Origin: Siderastrea siderea
Lineage: Eukaryota > Cnidaria > Anthozoa > Scleractinia > Rhizangiidae
Reading direction: 5' to 3'
NCBI GenBank assembly: GCA_964030785.1
Contig: OZ034968.1
Coordinates: 52,781,230-52,845,229 of the forward strand
Length of the DNA stretch: 64,000 bases
Of the stretch, positions 34,576 through 44,895 are shown piece after piece. Below the pieces are notes generated by a model that saw only the letters and a program-made list of their open reading frames with translations, was not told where the DNA came from and ran no database searches. Each line of letters starts with the position of its first letter. Positions within the stretch are counted from its first letter, which is position 1. A program made the position numbers and the translations under genes.

Positions 34576-35336
34576 GCCGTATTTATATCAGAGGACGTTT
34601 AAGACGTCTTAGACATTTAAGACGTCTTAGACGTCTAGTATAAATACGGGAAATAAGGCAGACGCATTAAACGTCAGACGAATTAAACATCTGAAGTTAA
34701 GTGCGTCTGATCGACGTACTTAACAGACGTCTTAGTCGTCTAAGACGTTTGAGCCGTCTAGTATAAAGACGGGACACGTCTTAGTCGTCTAAGACGTTTA
34801 AGCCATCTAGTATAAAGAAGGGACGCACTTATCAAGACACACTTAAGCAATAAAATTTACATGCACCGAGGCTCCAAGGGAAAAAAATGGCTACCGCAAG
34901 GAAAGGGAAGAAACTACCCAAGCTTAGAGGGAGAAAATGGACAGATAACGAGTTGAAGCAGTTTGCCATTGTACTAGCAGGCGACAAATATGAATTTGCC
35001 CTTGGATTAGAAACTTTGGCTCGAAAGAAATTCACCAATATACATGTATTTGAACTGGGTGAGACAGAGCTGGATGCACGGCTTAACGTGGAGAAGTGTA
35101 AAGAGGAACGCTCACAAGAAAGGAAAGCAAAGACCAATAGATACATCTATTCCTAAGCACAGAGTGAAGTATAAAGGGATGAAGGATTAGAGCCTAGTCT
35201 CTTGTTTGAAAAATATTTTGGTATTTTATTTGTCACCCCAAAGTTAAGTGCGTCCCGTATTTATACTAGTCGCACGTAACATCCAGACGTTTAATGCGTC
35301 TAGACAACTAAAACGTCCTCTAGCATAAAAACGGCC
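34576..35336 (+). mobile_element. Small TIR DNA transposon with a Myb/SANT-like gene
   Basis: The left end GCCGTATTTATATCAGAGG is matched inverted at the right end (GGCCGTTTTTATGCTAGAGG on the other strand). Both are followed by ACGTTT and copies of GTCTAGTATAAATACGGG. Subterminal GACGTCTTAGACG-type palindromes are dense on the left (34610-34820). One 89-aa ORF lies inside. The ends and cargo suggest a PIF/Harbinger-like element that lost or never carried its transposase. No clear target duplication was found. Confidence 0.7.
34887..35156 (+). CDS. Myb/SANT-like small protein in TIR transposon
   Basis: An 89-residue protein. A basic N-terminus (ARKGKKLPKLRGRKW) leads into a helical domain starting RKWTDNELKQFAIVL, the W-x(n)-E-L-x-x-F spacing of a Myb/SANT/trihelix DNA-binding helix. 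Charged helices and a Lys-rich tail follow. In PIF/Harbinger transposons such a protein helps the transposase bind the ends. Here it would bind the subterminal palindromes. The ATG sits in an AAAAAATGG context. Function is inferred from fold and position. Confidence 0.55.
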   Translation: MATARKGKKLPKLRGRKWTDNELKQFAIVLAGDKYEFALGLETLARKKFTNIHVFELGETELDARLNVEKCKEERSQERKAKTNRYIYS

Positions 35337-36235
35337 ATTTAAACAAAAACTTCTCAAAGCAGAATTTTTAACTTTTCTTGAAACTGCGATATATTGTACT
35401 CCACCGTGTGCCATTTGAATTTATGTATTAAAAAATGGGGGTCACCGAGCTTGTTTAACTTCAACTTTCAACTTTTTTTCACACTGTTTACAGCATTGAA
35501 ATTAACAATTATTTTTATAACACATCTACAACTCTTTACTCTAAAGAAGCGTAAAAGAAAATCACAATCTGAGAAGTATGTGCACAGAGGCCAAAGGAGC
35601 GACAGCTTTCGAGTTGGCCACTGTCATGTTAGCTGTATAATTAGAGCCCAAGATTTCTAAATATGGTAAAACAAATGGGCTAATGGTTAAGGGGAAGACG
35701 ACCTGTTATTTCTCTGAACTGCTCAGCTGTCATAGAAAACCTAACAAGTTCCGAAGGTGCGCGCGCTCGTGCTCGCGCTAATCACGCAAAACAATGATGC
35801 GCAGAAAGGATGCACAATGCCATTGAAGGGAATCACCTTAATTTTGCAAATAATGACCATTCAGTGGCGCATCATCAACAGCAACGACAACATTGTATTA
35901 AGGGGACAATCGTAACTATCACCTTGTCACTAACGAAGATTTTGTATTACCCGCCATATCTTGGAAATTCGAAGTTCCACAAGCACGTTGTTCGCCCATT
36001 TGCCTATGTTTGTTCAGTCACAGAGTCTTTCAGTATTTTTGAGTCACATTTATATTTGCCAAGACTGACGGGATCAGAACACAAAAAGACGGAAATCTCA
36101 AATGGTGTACAGTTTTGGACGTTAAAAGCAGGGTCAAAATTTGAAGAAGGTCAAGATGCAAAATGTGAAATAAGTCAGGAGATGGGCACTTCTGACATAG
36201 CCGTTCAATGTCCTTAGTGAATTGTGTTTACCCCA

Positions 36236-36310
36236 CTCGGTCGGTCGGTCGGTCGGTCGGTCGGTTGGTCGGTCGGTCGATCGGTCAGTCAGTCAGTCAG
36301 TCACTCAGAG
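36236..36310. repeat. (GGTC)n/(AGTC)n microsatellite
   Basis: About 13 GGTC units interrupted by GGTT and GATC, changing to four CAGT units. The Ser-Val-Gly-Arg reading across it is a by-product. Confidence 0.95.
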
Positions 36311-36601
36311 AGTCCGTCGTGCCCACTACTGCAATGTTGAATTACCATCTAAATCACTCACTCTGAGCCTGCTCCCCTCTGGCCTCCTTACTGAGTCGGT
36401 AGTCGAAAAAAGTTTTTTCACCTGGTGTCTTTTACATGTCCTTACTAGGAAAATGCTTAATAGGAATTGTATGGGTTCATTACGTGCAGACCTATCTGAA
36501 TTTTCTTGTGTACTCATACTCATAATTATAGGTTATAAAGCACCGAGAGTTGGTTTATAACTAAATATTTTTGGTTCGCTTTTTTGATCGCTGTTTTTCA
36601 G

Positions 36602-36776
36602 GTTGATTTTGGTTCGTTACGAAAGGTGACCGGAATAGTCACCCAGGGGTCGGGTGGTACGGATTATCCTTTTTGTGTGGAGAATTTTCGATTCAAATAC
36701 AGCAACAACAGCATCCACTGGCACGAGTACAGTGAATCTGGAAAGACCAAGGTCATTGCTAAGGGACTTGTGAAAG
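36602..36776 (+). CDS. F5/8 type C (discoidin) domain exon
   Basis: Acceptor CTGTTTTTCAG ends at 36601. The exon reads VDFGSLRKVTGIVTQGSGG, then FRFKYSNNSIHWHEYSESGK, which matches the centre of an F5/8 type C domain (VDLG...VTGI.TQG...Y..DG..W..Y). Such domains mediate extracellular adhesion or lipid/glycan binding. The donor is uncertain: AAAG|GTTTAC at 36777 or CAAG|GTCATT at 36752. Partner exons were not identified; the gene may have been separated by later insertions. Confidence 0.7.
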
Positions 36777-37745
36777 GTTTACATCATTAAGTTCGGGCTA
36801 CGGTCAACGGCAAAAGTTAACTTGACTTTTATCTTTTCAAGGCAAAATTCAGTTCTAGTTTTGTGACAATTCGAGTTATCATTTAATTTAACTATCACAT
36901 GTTATAGCATCGCAGTATTAAAACGTTGCCGTCTGGTTTAAGACCAAATTAGTTTGGTCTTCACGGCCAGTTTCAGACCTAATACCGAAAATATTGCCTT
37001 GTTTTAGGCCCAAAAAGGCAAATATTTGTATTCTATTTTAGATCAGTGGTCATAATTTACCTCACTCCAGATCAACGTTTCCAAGATCTAGGCACTAGAT
37101 CACACATACCAACAAAACAAAGGGGCACTCGGTCTAAACCTCGTTTTCAAACCCGAGGCGACTCGAAAATGACGTATTATCTTAATTTCGTTTCAGGAGT
37201 TGAAATCTTAAACAACGGTCGGGATGTTATTGTCCTTTTCTCTATCTTGTCTCTTCAATTGCCTTTAGTTCCATAAAGGTGACATAAGTAGTTTAGGTGT
37301 CCGACCCAGAGTTAAGTATTGATGGCTCAAAATCGGTGTTTGTCTCCAGATTCTTCGAAAACAACTTCTGGGAGTATAACTACGTGATCTCTGGGTGGGT
37401 GGGATGTCGTGCAACAATTTGCCGGGAAATGGCTTTTGGTCACTTCAAGGCATGGTAGGTTCAAGGACTACAGCAAGGCTATACAACGTAGATTTTTGTT
37501 TTGAAGTCTTAAACGTCTGAAGGTGCAGACGTTTAAGACTTCAGTTAATCAGCCAGCATTGTCAATCTCCTCCTCTTGGAACACTCGTTCCGGGTTTTAA
37601 ATATTTGTTAATCTGTCTCAACACGGTGCAAGAGAGCGACTTTAAAGAAAAGTTTTTTTCAACGTACGACACGAGAACACACACCAGAACAGGAAACAAA
37701 CACTGATGACAGTGTCAATTACAATCACTTTTGTTTGATTGGCAG

Positions 37746-37832
37746 GTGTCCCAGCGTACTCCATAAGATCAGTGATGTTGGATCCAGACTCTCGCTGGCT
37801 GTACGTCGGTATGTACACTGGACACAGGTAAA
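37746..37832 (+). CDS. Possible small host exon, unrecognised
   Basis: Bounded by TGATTGGCAG at 37745 and ACACAG|GTAAACAT after 37832, both good splice sites. More than one phase is open, so the protein reading is undecided and I recognise no family. Confidence rests on splice signals only. Confidence 0.25.
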
Positions 37833-38120
37833 CATACCTGTGCCTCCTTTTGCAATTGTATCTTAGTTTCTGGGCAATTGTCTCTCAAAAAGGAGTCTTC
37901 ATCTCCTGTGCTTACTCGCCATCCGACTGTTAACTCTCTTTTATTATACATGGTAGTCACTATCTGTCTTTTCATTGGCTAAGAGCCTACAGTTAATTCT
38001 GGGAATCAGCGCAACCTACAGATTATTCACTAATCTGCTAGCAGATTAGAGAATAATCTGTAGGTTGCGCGCGCAGTGCATCATTTCCAAGAGCAATGTG
38101 GGAGGCATCTGAAAGCGAAG

Positions 38121-38126
38121 TAAATT
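38121..38126. repeat. Polinton target site duplication, left (TAAATT)
   Basis: Six bases identical to 55737-55742. Six-base duplications are the hallmark of Polinton integration by its retroviral-type integrase. Confidence 0.95.
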
Positions 38127-38348
38127 AGTAGTTATATAGTTGGGGGTACGAGCGCATTTTTTCAAAAATCCGCTCTGAACTCCCCAACTATAACTACTTT
38201 ACCATATGTTGACACAATTTCATGGGAAATCTATTTAGCATTATCTCATGGAAAATCTATTTGGTATTATCTCATGGGAAATCTATTTGGTATTATTTTA
38301 TGAAAAATCTATTTGGCATTATCTCATGGAAAATCTATATAGCATTAT
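38127..38348. repeat. Polinton left terminal inverted repeat
   Basis: The first 196 bases match the right end inverted, with one visible mismatch (38212 against 55651). The outer 72 bases form their own imperfect hairpin: AGTAGTTATATAGTTGGGGG pairs with CTCCCCAACTATAACTACT at 38180-38198. Then come five 26-bp units (CTCATGGGAAATCTATTTGG and TATTAT) at 38219-38348. Confidence 0.95.
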
Positions 38349-38438
38349 ATCAGGGCTGGAGGATTCCAGCGCAGTTTTCCATATATGGAAATTTATATAA
38401 CATATATTATAGCTGAAGGTATCAGCACAGTTTTCCAT

Positions 38439-41400
38439 CTATATGTTTTTATGGCCATATGCGTAACTGTTGATTCCATCGTTTGATATATATCTTTTGT
38501 CGTCAAAACAGCTGAGTGATACTTTATTGATCTCATAACTGGCTAGCTGATGATTTATACTTCTGATTGTTTTCATAGTATGATGTATCTGCTTGTTATT
38601 GGTCAACACATTTTTGTAGTCCTCATGTTTGATTTTGTTCTTTATGATGTTCTTTTTGATTCCTTTGGCTGTTTTTCCTCCTTTTTGGTTGTTTTTTATA
38701 TAGCTATACATTTTTGATCGTAAACCGACAAATTCTGTTATTGGTACACCAGCCGCTTCATCTTTGAATTTGCCGATTACCTTTTTGTTTGTTTTGTCGA
38801 AATACTGACAGTTTTCTGGATAATCACTGTTGTCAAATCTGTCTTTGTCATTCCAAAAGTCACGGTACACATCTTCAGCCTCAATTTCGTATGTCAGACT
38901 GTCTGTGTCAGTGAAGAGCAGCTTGGCTTTGTCTCCATACTTTTCTTTTATGTAGTTATAATGGAAATCATACATCAGAGTTTTACTTAGGTCGAGAATA
39001 CACATGCCTACATATGCCGGTCTGTTTAGAGTCAACGTTTGCTTGATCTTATGCATTGCTACTAGATTTTCATTGAATATCTTGCAGCTGACGTAAGTTG
39101 GTCTAGATGCCATTTTCTTCAATTTCTGTACATCAGTGATAAGCCTAACATCAACCCTCTTTCTGATATTCTCCATCGTTTTACCAAATACTGAATTGTT
39201 CATCAATTTGAAGAAGTCTTTTTCGAATGCATTTTTAGCTTGGGTACGTTTTTGTGTATTGAAATCGATGTATTGCTTGAGCCATGGAGACTGGTCGAAC
39301 TCTAGAATTCTATGGACTTTCTTCAGTTTCAAACCGAGATCAAGGTACAACTGTAGATTTCTATAATGCAGAACATATTTTTGTTTATCGCATAAAGTAG
39401 GGATTAGCTTATGTACAAGCCCTGTTGATATTTTGAACTTGTTTTGTATTTTCTTGCAGTATCCAGACAACATGCTATCAGTTACTTTAACCTTTTCTGG
39501 TCCTAGAGGATAGTCGTTATGAAGGTCATGCAGTTCTTTGGGATATTCAAGATCGACTTCAAGTATCAATCCTTTCTCACTGGCTTCATTATACTGAGTC
39601 AAATCGATTTTATTAATCTGCTTTTCTGTCAGCCATTTGAAACCGCCAGTAGGTAGATGCTGTGACATAGCCCAACCGTATAAATTATTAGCATCCAGGT
39701 ACATGATATACTTTGAGGGCGCCATCTCGTCGTATTCTTTCATGTACTTATTGTTTGCTTTCCCATATCGGTTTGCTATATATGATACACCGCCTCTCAT
39801 TCCTCTTTCGATGAACAGGAACATATCGATGTCAGTCATTAGCTCCAGTTTGATATCAGTCATCTTTAACATAGCATCCCATGACAAACCAGGAGATGTG
39901 AAATAATGACAGGGGTCCAGTTTGTAATACTGAAGACATGTTTTACGGAAGTTTTCAAACACGTCGGCTAACAGAAGAATATCAGACTTAAGATATAGAT
40001 TATGATATTCACCCATTGATTGTAATTTGAAAGTGTTCCAAACATTTTTAGCATGTTGATAATCTTCATCTGTTATGTGTTCATCACTCAATATGCTGTA
40101 AAATTCTTCTTTTGTTGGTAATTCTGTTTTATTGAATTTTACGAAACTATCTATGTAATCGTACGGATAAACTCCCTTACGCGTCATCAATTCGAATTTT
40201 CCACCTTTGAATTTTTTGCTTGTATATTTAAAAGCTTCTGCTGGTAAATTACTGACTAATTTATCCAAACTTGAGCTCATAAACTGGAAACTATCAATGA
40301 ATGTCAGATGATTACCAAGCATGAATGCCATGTATTTTTCCATGTTGTTGGGAATAGCATTGATATTCATTTGTTTGTTTTTGTATGTATGCTTTTTAAC
40401 TATTTCACCAATCTGCTGCATTATAAAATGGCTGTCATATCCTCTTAAATTGTGGAAGATCACTGGAATTTTAATTTCTTGTGGATTTATTCTGAGTTTG
40501 AGATTACATTCTTGGTGAGCTGAGCCTCTGTATTTGCCAGTAATATGACAATGATCTCTGACTCGTATGTCTTTTTCAGTATATTTTTTATCACAGATGT
40601 GACATGTTGTTGCTTTTTCAAATTTCTCTTCATTCTCTTTTGTCATTCTCAATGGTTTGTTGAAACGTTTCTTCATAATATTTTTGCAATATTTAACTTC
40701 TTCTAACATATTTTCCATGAATTGATAAACAGCATTTTCACCTCTATATATCTGCTCTGGTTTAGTATATTTGTCATCATAACAGCAAACCACTTTATAG
40801 CCATATCCACAGTCTGTATGTCTTTGGTAGGCTTCAGTATATGATTTGTTGTTTAATTTGCTGGGGTCAGGTTGGCATCCTTGCACCTTTTCAGTTATAG
40901 CCTCAAAATCAGCGTAGATAACAAATGGCACAGGTTGCTGCTTGTGGAAATTATTGAATTTCAGTATGTTGTCTCCTTTTTCAGGCATTTTTATTGCTTG
41001 CTCACCATTTACTTGAATGCAAATAACTTTGTGATCATTTAATACCCTTTCGGAACTGAAACATTGCAGACAGTGCATACAAAAATGCTTTTTTTCTTTG
41101 TGTTTTGTTTTATTGTACATGAACTTGTTGAAATCCTTTATGAGAACATAATGCTCGTCTTCATCATCTGTTATTAGCAGTAGTTCCATGTGATCTTCAT
41201 ACTTTTCTTTGGAAACATAGATCGGATACGTTTGTTTGTCTTCATACCCGAATACATTTATATTAATGCTGTTTTGCTTCTCAATTCTGTTGATCTGTTT
41301 AATAGTTACTGGAAATTCAATGCCTTCATAATTTAACTTTTCAATGTATGGCATGTCCCTCTTTTTGATTCTTTGTGGGTCTTTATCTTGTGGATTCAAA

Positions 41401-42185
41401 TGTCTTATATGACACCATCTGAAGCATTCGAGATCATCATTTTTCATGTTTATTAAGCCTCTGGAACTGTTTTGCAATTCATAAGGTAGTTTAATATATG
41501 ATGACCCTTCCATGGGCTTGTATATAACAACGTTCAGATAATGTTCGTCAACAGATTGGATGGTCCAGCCGGATCCTTCCGATATCCATTGAGCTATCTT
41601 GTTCGTTATCTGCTGTTTTGATAATTGTGATGAATCAGTGATTTCCGTTTGGTTGATTATTGTCTGAGGTGTGCTATTGAAATATGCCGTCTTATTAACT
41701 ATTTCATCACCTGACATCTTTTCGAAAGTGACTTTTAGTGTTTCAACGTATTTCAAGCCTTTCATCTCATTCAACAAATTTGCTATTCTATAATTAAGAG
41801 CCAATATAGTGTTTTGCATTTGGGTCAGGGGGTCTTTATTGTTGTTGATGCTGATTTCATAAGACTTAGTGTAACCTTTTAAGGCTTTGTTTGTTTGTTC
41901 TATTTTGGTTCTAGGTGTTGGAACTGGTTTATCCAATAGTTTCTTAGTTCTAGGTGCTGGAATAGGTTTGTAATCATCCCTGAATTCTAGAGGCGGAAGA
42001 ATGATGTTGTCTTCATACTCTTTTACCATTTTTTTAACACTCTTGCGAGGTGCTGGAATAGGTTTATCCATTGGTTTTTTGGTTCTTGGTGTTGGAACCG
42101 GTTTCATAATAGATTGCTTCAGGAGCATTTCTATCAATTGACTTTTACTGAGTTTCTTAAGATCTTTCTTATTCATTATCTTCAT
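38439..42185 (-). CDS. polB: Protein-primed type B DNA polymerase
   Basis: 1,248 residues, intact. It replicates linear element DNA from a protein primer. The N-terminus has four PxPxPR motifs (residues about 29-93). A C2H2-like finger CMHCLQCF...H follows at about 370-388. Exonuclease motifs are YADFEAI (about 425), GYDSHFI (about 587) and YLKSDILLLADVF (about 730). Between the first two lies an endonuclease-VII-like HNH block, VRDHCHITGKYRG (about 545). Polymerase motifs are DANNLYGWAM (about 835), KLMNNSVFGKTM (about 998) and the catalytic TDTDSL (about 1093). All key acids are present. It is the last gene of the minus-strand block and ends inside the subterminal region. The first of two Mets (MKIM) is taken as start. 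Confidence 0.97.
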   Translation of the reverse strand: MKIMNKKDLKKLSKSQLIEMLLKQSIMKPVPTPRTKKPMDKPIPAPRKSVKKMVKEYEDNIILPPLEFRDDYKPIPAPRTKKLLDKPVPTPRTKIEQTNKALKGYTKSYEISINNNKDPLTQMQNTILALNYRIANLLNEMKGLKYVETLKVTFEKMSGDEIVNKTAYFNSTPQTIINQTEITDSSQLSKQQITNKIAQWISEGSGWTIQSVDEHYLNVVIYKPMEGSSYIKLPYELQNSSRGLINMKNDDLECFRWCHIRHLNPQDKDPQRIKKRDMPYIEKLNYEGIEFPVTIKQINRIEKQNSININVFGYEDKQTYPIYVSKEKYEDHMELLLITDDEDEHYVLIKDFNKFMYNKTKHKEKKHFCMHCLQCFSSERVLNDHKVICIQVNGEQAIKMPEKGDNILKFNNFHKQQPVPFVIYADFEAITEKVQGCQPDPSKLNNKSYTEAYQRHTDCGYGYKVVCCYDDKYTKPEQIYRGENAVYQFMENMLEEVKYCKNIMKKRFNKPLRMTKENEEKFEKATTCHICDKKYTEKDIRVRDHCHITGKYRGSAHQECNLKLRINPQEIKIPVIFHNLRGYDSHFIMQQIGEIVKKHTYKNKQMNINAIPNNMEKYMAFMLGNHLTFIDSFQFMSSSLDKLVSNLPAEAFKYTSKKFKGGKFELMTRKGVYPYDYIDSFVKFNKTELPTKEEFYSILSDEHITDEDYQHAKNVWNTFKLQSMGEYHNLYLKSDILLLADVFENFRKTCLQYYKLDPCHYFTSPGLSWDAMLKMTDIKLELMTDIDMFLFIERGMRGGVSYIANRYGKANNKYMKEYDEMAPSKYIMYLDANNLYGWAMSQHLPTGGFKWLTEKQINKIDLTQYNEASEKGLILEVDLEYPKELHDLHNDYPLGPEKVKVTDSMLSGYCKKIQNKFKISTGLVHKLIPTLCDKQKYVLHYRNLQLYLDLGLKLKKVHRILEFDQSPWLKQYIDFNTQKRTQAKNAFEKDFFKLMNNSVFGKTMENIRKRVDVRLITDVQKLKKMASRPTYVSCKIFNENLVAMHKIKQTLTLNRPAYVGMCILDLSKTLMYDFHYNYIKEKYGDKAKLLFTDTDSLTYEIEAEDVYRDFWNDKDRFDNSDYPENCQYFDKTNKKVIGKFKDEAAGVPITEFVGLRSKMYSYIKNNQKGGKTAKGIKKNIIKNKIKHEDYKNVLTNNKQIHHTMKTIRSINHQLASYEINKVSLSCFDDKRYISNDGINSYAYGHKNI

Positions 42186-42291
42186 ACTATATAATAATAT
42201 TATTTCTTTAAGCCTCTTTTGGTTGTGTCTTTAAGTAGTCAAGAATTCAAATGGTCCACATATGGATCCTTTGAACTATAGTTGATTTTAT

Positions 42292-43104
42292 TTATTGGTG
42301 TTCATGTATGAAATTTGTATGATTGCTCAATGTTTCCGATGACTTGAATTTTCTGGAACATTTTTTGCATTTTATTCTCACACCCTGGAAATAAAGTATG
42401 ATTTCTTTTATGATTTCGTCATAATCGTTGCTCACTAATATTTTGTAATTGTTGTTTTCATACTCTTGCAGCATCATCTTTTGTTCTTCTGAAAGCTTTC
42501 CATAACCAGTTGGTGTTTTAAATTCAATTGCAAAACCTGAGTAATTCAAATGTAAATTCTGTATGATCAGATCAGGAGATCCCTTTTGATAACCCATGTT
42601 GTATGATTTTATTCTCATGTTACCATTAATTTGGTTTTCACCCAATGATGCGGTTAGAATTGCTTTAGGATAATTGTTTCTTATAAAGTTGACTACCTTT
42701 TCATGTAGGTCATATTCTGTTTTGATGCTGAATGCTGGCATTTTGTATGGTTTGTTGCTGAATTCATACCGTCCTGTTTTTCTGATTGATGGTAAAACCA
42801 CTTTTGTTACCCAAAGTTTGAATTCTTTAGCCTTTTCCATTTTTGATCCAAATATCAGACAGAATAAGCCAGATTCATTTATATAAATTGTGTTTCCGAG
42901 GTTCCATGTTAGGGGGGGCGTTTCGTTACCCCTGGATTTAAGCTCCTTAAGTGAACATTTATCTTTAGAATCAACATGATCATTAATCGCTTTTCGTGAA
43001 TTCAAATATCCCAAAATGTCGGCAACTGTTTTACCACGGAACCATATGTCGTCATCCTTTTTGATAATATTCAGTTTTTTTCCTTCATAAGTAAAAATTT
43101 CCAT
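42292..43104 (-). CDS. Bro-N / VRR-NUC-like / zinc finger protein
   Basis: 270 residues, three modules. Residues 1-115 are a Bro-N domain (DDIWFRGKTVADILGY, GLFCLIFGSKMEKAKEFKLW), a DNA-binding fold of large DNA viruses and phage. Residues about 130-235 resemble a VRR-NUC/PD-(D/E)xK nuclease: GSPDLIIQ, then AIEFKTPTGYGKLSEEQ gives the D...ExK and Q signature. Residues about 247-268 form a C2H2 finger (CKKCSRKF...HTNFIHEH). This suggests a DNA-targeted nuclease for replication, recombination or exclusion of rivals. It lies between polymerase and integrase, same strand, with a 106-base gap to polB. The fusion is inferred from one open frame. Confidence 0.8.
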   Translation of the reverse strand: MEIFTYEGKKLNIIKKDDDIWFRGKTVADILGYLNSRKAINDHVDSKDKCSLKELKSRGNETPPLTWNLGNTIYINESGLFCLIFGSKMEKAKEFKLWVTKVVLPSIRKTGRYEFSNKPYKMPAFSIKTEYDLHEKVVNFIRNNYPKAILTASLGENQINGNMRIKSYNMGYQKGSPDLIIQNLHLNYSGFAIEFKTPTGYGKLSEEQKMMLQEYENNNYKILVSNDYDEIIKEIILYFQGVRIKCKKCSRKFKSSETLSNHTNFIHEHQ

Positions 43105-43284
43105 ATCTTGTAATTATATATAATAATATCTCTTTATAAGTGTTTGTATATGTTCCTTAAGTGTCATTCACCACAACAGATGATAGCCAGAAACAATGAT
43201 ATTTTTGGCTACCATTAGCAGCAATAACAGCATATACTGTATCGATTGATATAATATATGTTAGATAATTATCTTTAAACCATT

Positions 43285-44216
43285 TTATATATCCTTCAAG
43301 TCCTTGAACGGTATCCAACTGTTGAATTCATCACTATACCCCTTCCACTTCACCAAAGCTTGCTTCTTTTTATAATCTCTCCTAATGACTTTATCAATAC
43401 GGAAAACATTCTGTGTAGCTTTTAATAATTCAGGTTCATAGAAAGATCCCTTTATCTCTTCATCATTGAGGTCTTTCAGTTTGTATGTGATTGGGTTTGT
43501 ATGTTGTATTTCATCAATTGTAAAAACTTCCTCAGACCAATTTGGTGTATAGCCCTTATCAAACACATTTCGTTTATATTTACTTATTCTAACCTTATCA
43601 CCAGCTTTGAATTTCGGTTTAGATGTTACTTGCTCCAAATAACCATACAGATTAAAGTAAACAGTCCCTTCATTCTTCTTTTTACTGGCTTCTATGGGTG
43701 TCATTTTGATAGAGCTATGTTTAGTGTTGTTATATTGTTTCACTAATTTAGGCAATATATCAAGATACTGTGTATTACCTTGAACAGTAAACTGTTTCCA
43801 CATTTTGGTTTTGATTGTACGGTTCCATCTTTCACAAACTGACGACTTTTCCTCATTCTCAGTTGAGTACAAGGTTATTTTATTCTTATCCAGTAGTTCC
43901 TTAACATGTTTGTTATAATATTCTTTCCCTTTATCAGTCCAAAGATATTGTGGTTTTCTACCCTCTTTGAAGATTGTTTTGAATGCTTCAGCAACAGTTT
44001 CCCCTTTCTTATCCTTTAAAGGGACAATCCAACCATATTTACTAAACACATCTAGAACCATGAGAAGGTACCTGTAGCCATCGTTCCATCGACTAAACTG
44101 TTGCATCTCAATAAGATCTGAACACCATATCTCGTCAATGCTGTTTACTAAAACACGCCGCCGAATGAAGTTTCGCTTTATCGGTTTATGAAGCTCATCA
44201 GCTAGTTTTTCTTGCC
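43285..44216 (-). CDS. Retroviral-type integrase with chromodomain, N-terminus detached by frameshift
   Basis: RVE-fold integrase. The open frame extends back to about 44216 (LADELHKPIKRNF), but its first Met is at 44106, after the first catalytic Asp (CSDLIEM). The other catalytic residues are the Asp of LWTDKGKEYYN and the Glu of VCERWNR, 34 residues later. The C-terminus is a chromodomain (RIDKVIRR...LVKWKGYSDEFNSWIP), which could tether to histone tails. It would insert the element and make the 6-bp duplication. With no usable ATG upstream, the domain appears to be the end of a longer chain with the PLA2-like frame, cut by a one-base indel near 44217-44226. Confidence 0.9.
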
Positions 44217-44895
44217 AGTTTTCTTCACTCGACGGCCTTTCCCTTTTTTTGTCTTCCTTTGTTTTACACCGAGACCCAGTTTCTGCTTCGTGTTAATCAA
44301 GAACCGAGCAGTTTGTCCCCATTTTGGCATCTGTCCATAAGGTATTTCATCCAATGACTTAACCATTTGTTTGTCACATTCACCTTTGTTTTTCCCCATA
44401 TCATAACAAATATCATGATGAGCTGCTATTTCATCCACTTTATTGTAAGGTTGTACGTGTCACTTGGTGACCTCTCCAGTGTTCCTATCATACTCTAACT
44501 GTTTATCGAGAGGATTGTATGGTCCCATGTATTTATACTTTCCAGGAGTCCATCCAGCTTTTGGTTTTGGTATTTTCCCAATTAGTTTATGTATATCAAC
44601 ACCAGCACCATCCAAATCCTTTCTGTCAGTTTTATACTTTCTATTCGGTCTGATTTTGGTTGATAATTGATCAAGAGCTTGACTTCCAACATTTTGAATC
44701 ATTGGATTCAACTTATCCAGAGCATAATCGATAGCCTTTTTCTGCAGTTTTGGGTTTCTCAAGGCTTCTGATCCATAATATCGTCCCATTTCAACAGTCT
44801 TTTTACCTAACCAAGGAATACCATGATGCACAAACATATCTAAACCAGTTGATGCTACTGTATCTAGTACGCCCGCCCCTGTCGACGGGCCAACC
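44202..44895 (-). pseudogene. Parvovirus-VP1-like phospholipase A2 domain, internal stop
   Basis: One reading frame from about 44895 to 44202 with a TGA at 44460-44462. Before the stop is a calcium-loop-like YMGPYNPL; after it is the catalytic-helix-like VDEIAAHHDICYD. This pairing (GPxNPL then HDxxY) is the signature of parvovirus-type PLA2, used to breach endosomal membranes. The stop lies between the two halves. A basic linker follows and overlaps the integrase frame. The 5' side is open beyond the first Met (44837) and lines up with the zinc-ribbon ORF after one missing base near 44900. Probably the middle of a broken polyprotein. Confidence 0.65.

Noticed and set aside
36222..36560. Open frame rich in Gly-Arg-Ser-Val
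   Set aside because: Produced by the GGTC microsatellite.
38222..38416. Open frames with NLF-IISWKIYL repeats in the Polinton ends
   Set aside because: They come from the 26-bp subterminal repeats and occur at both ends; not genes.
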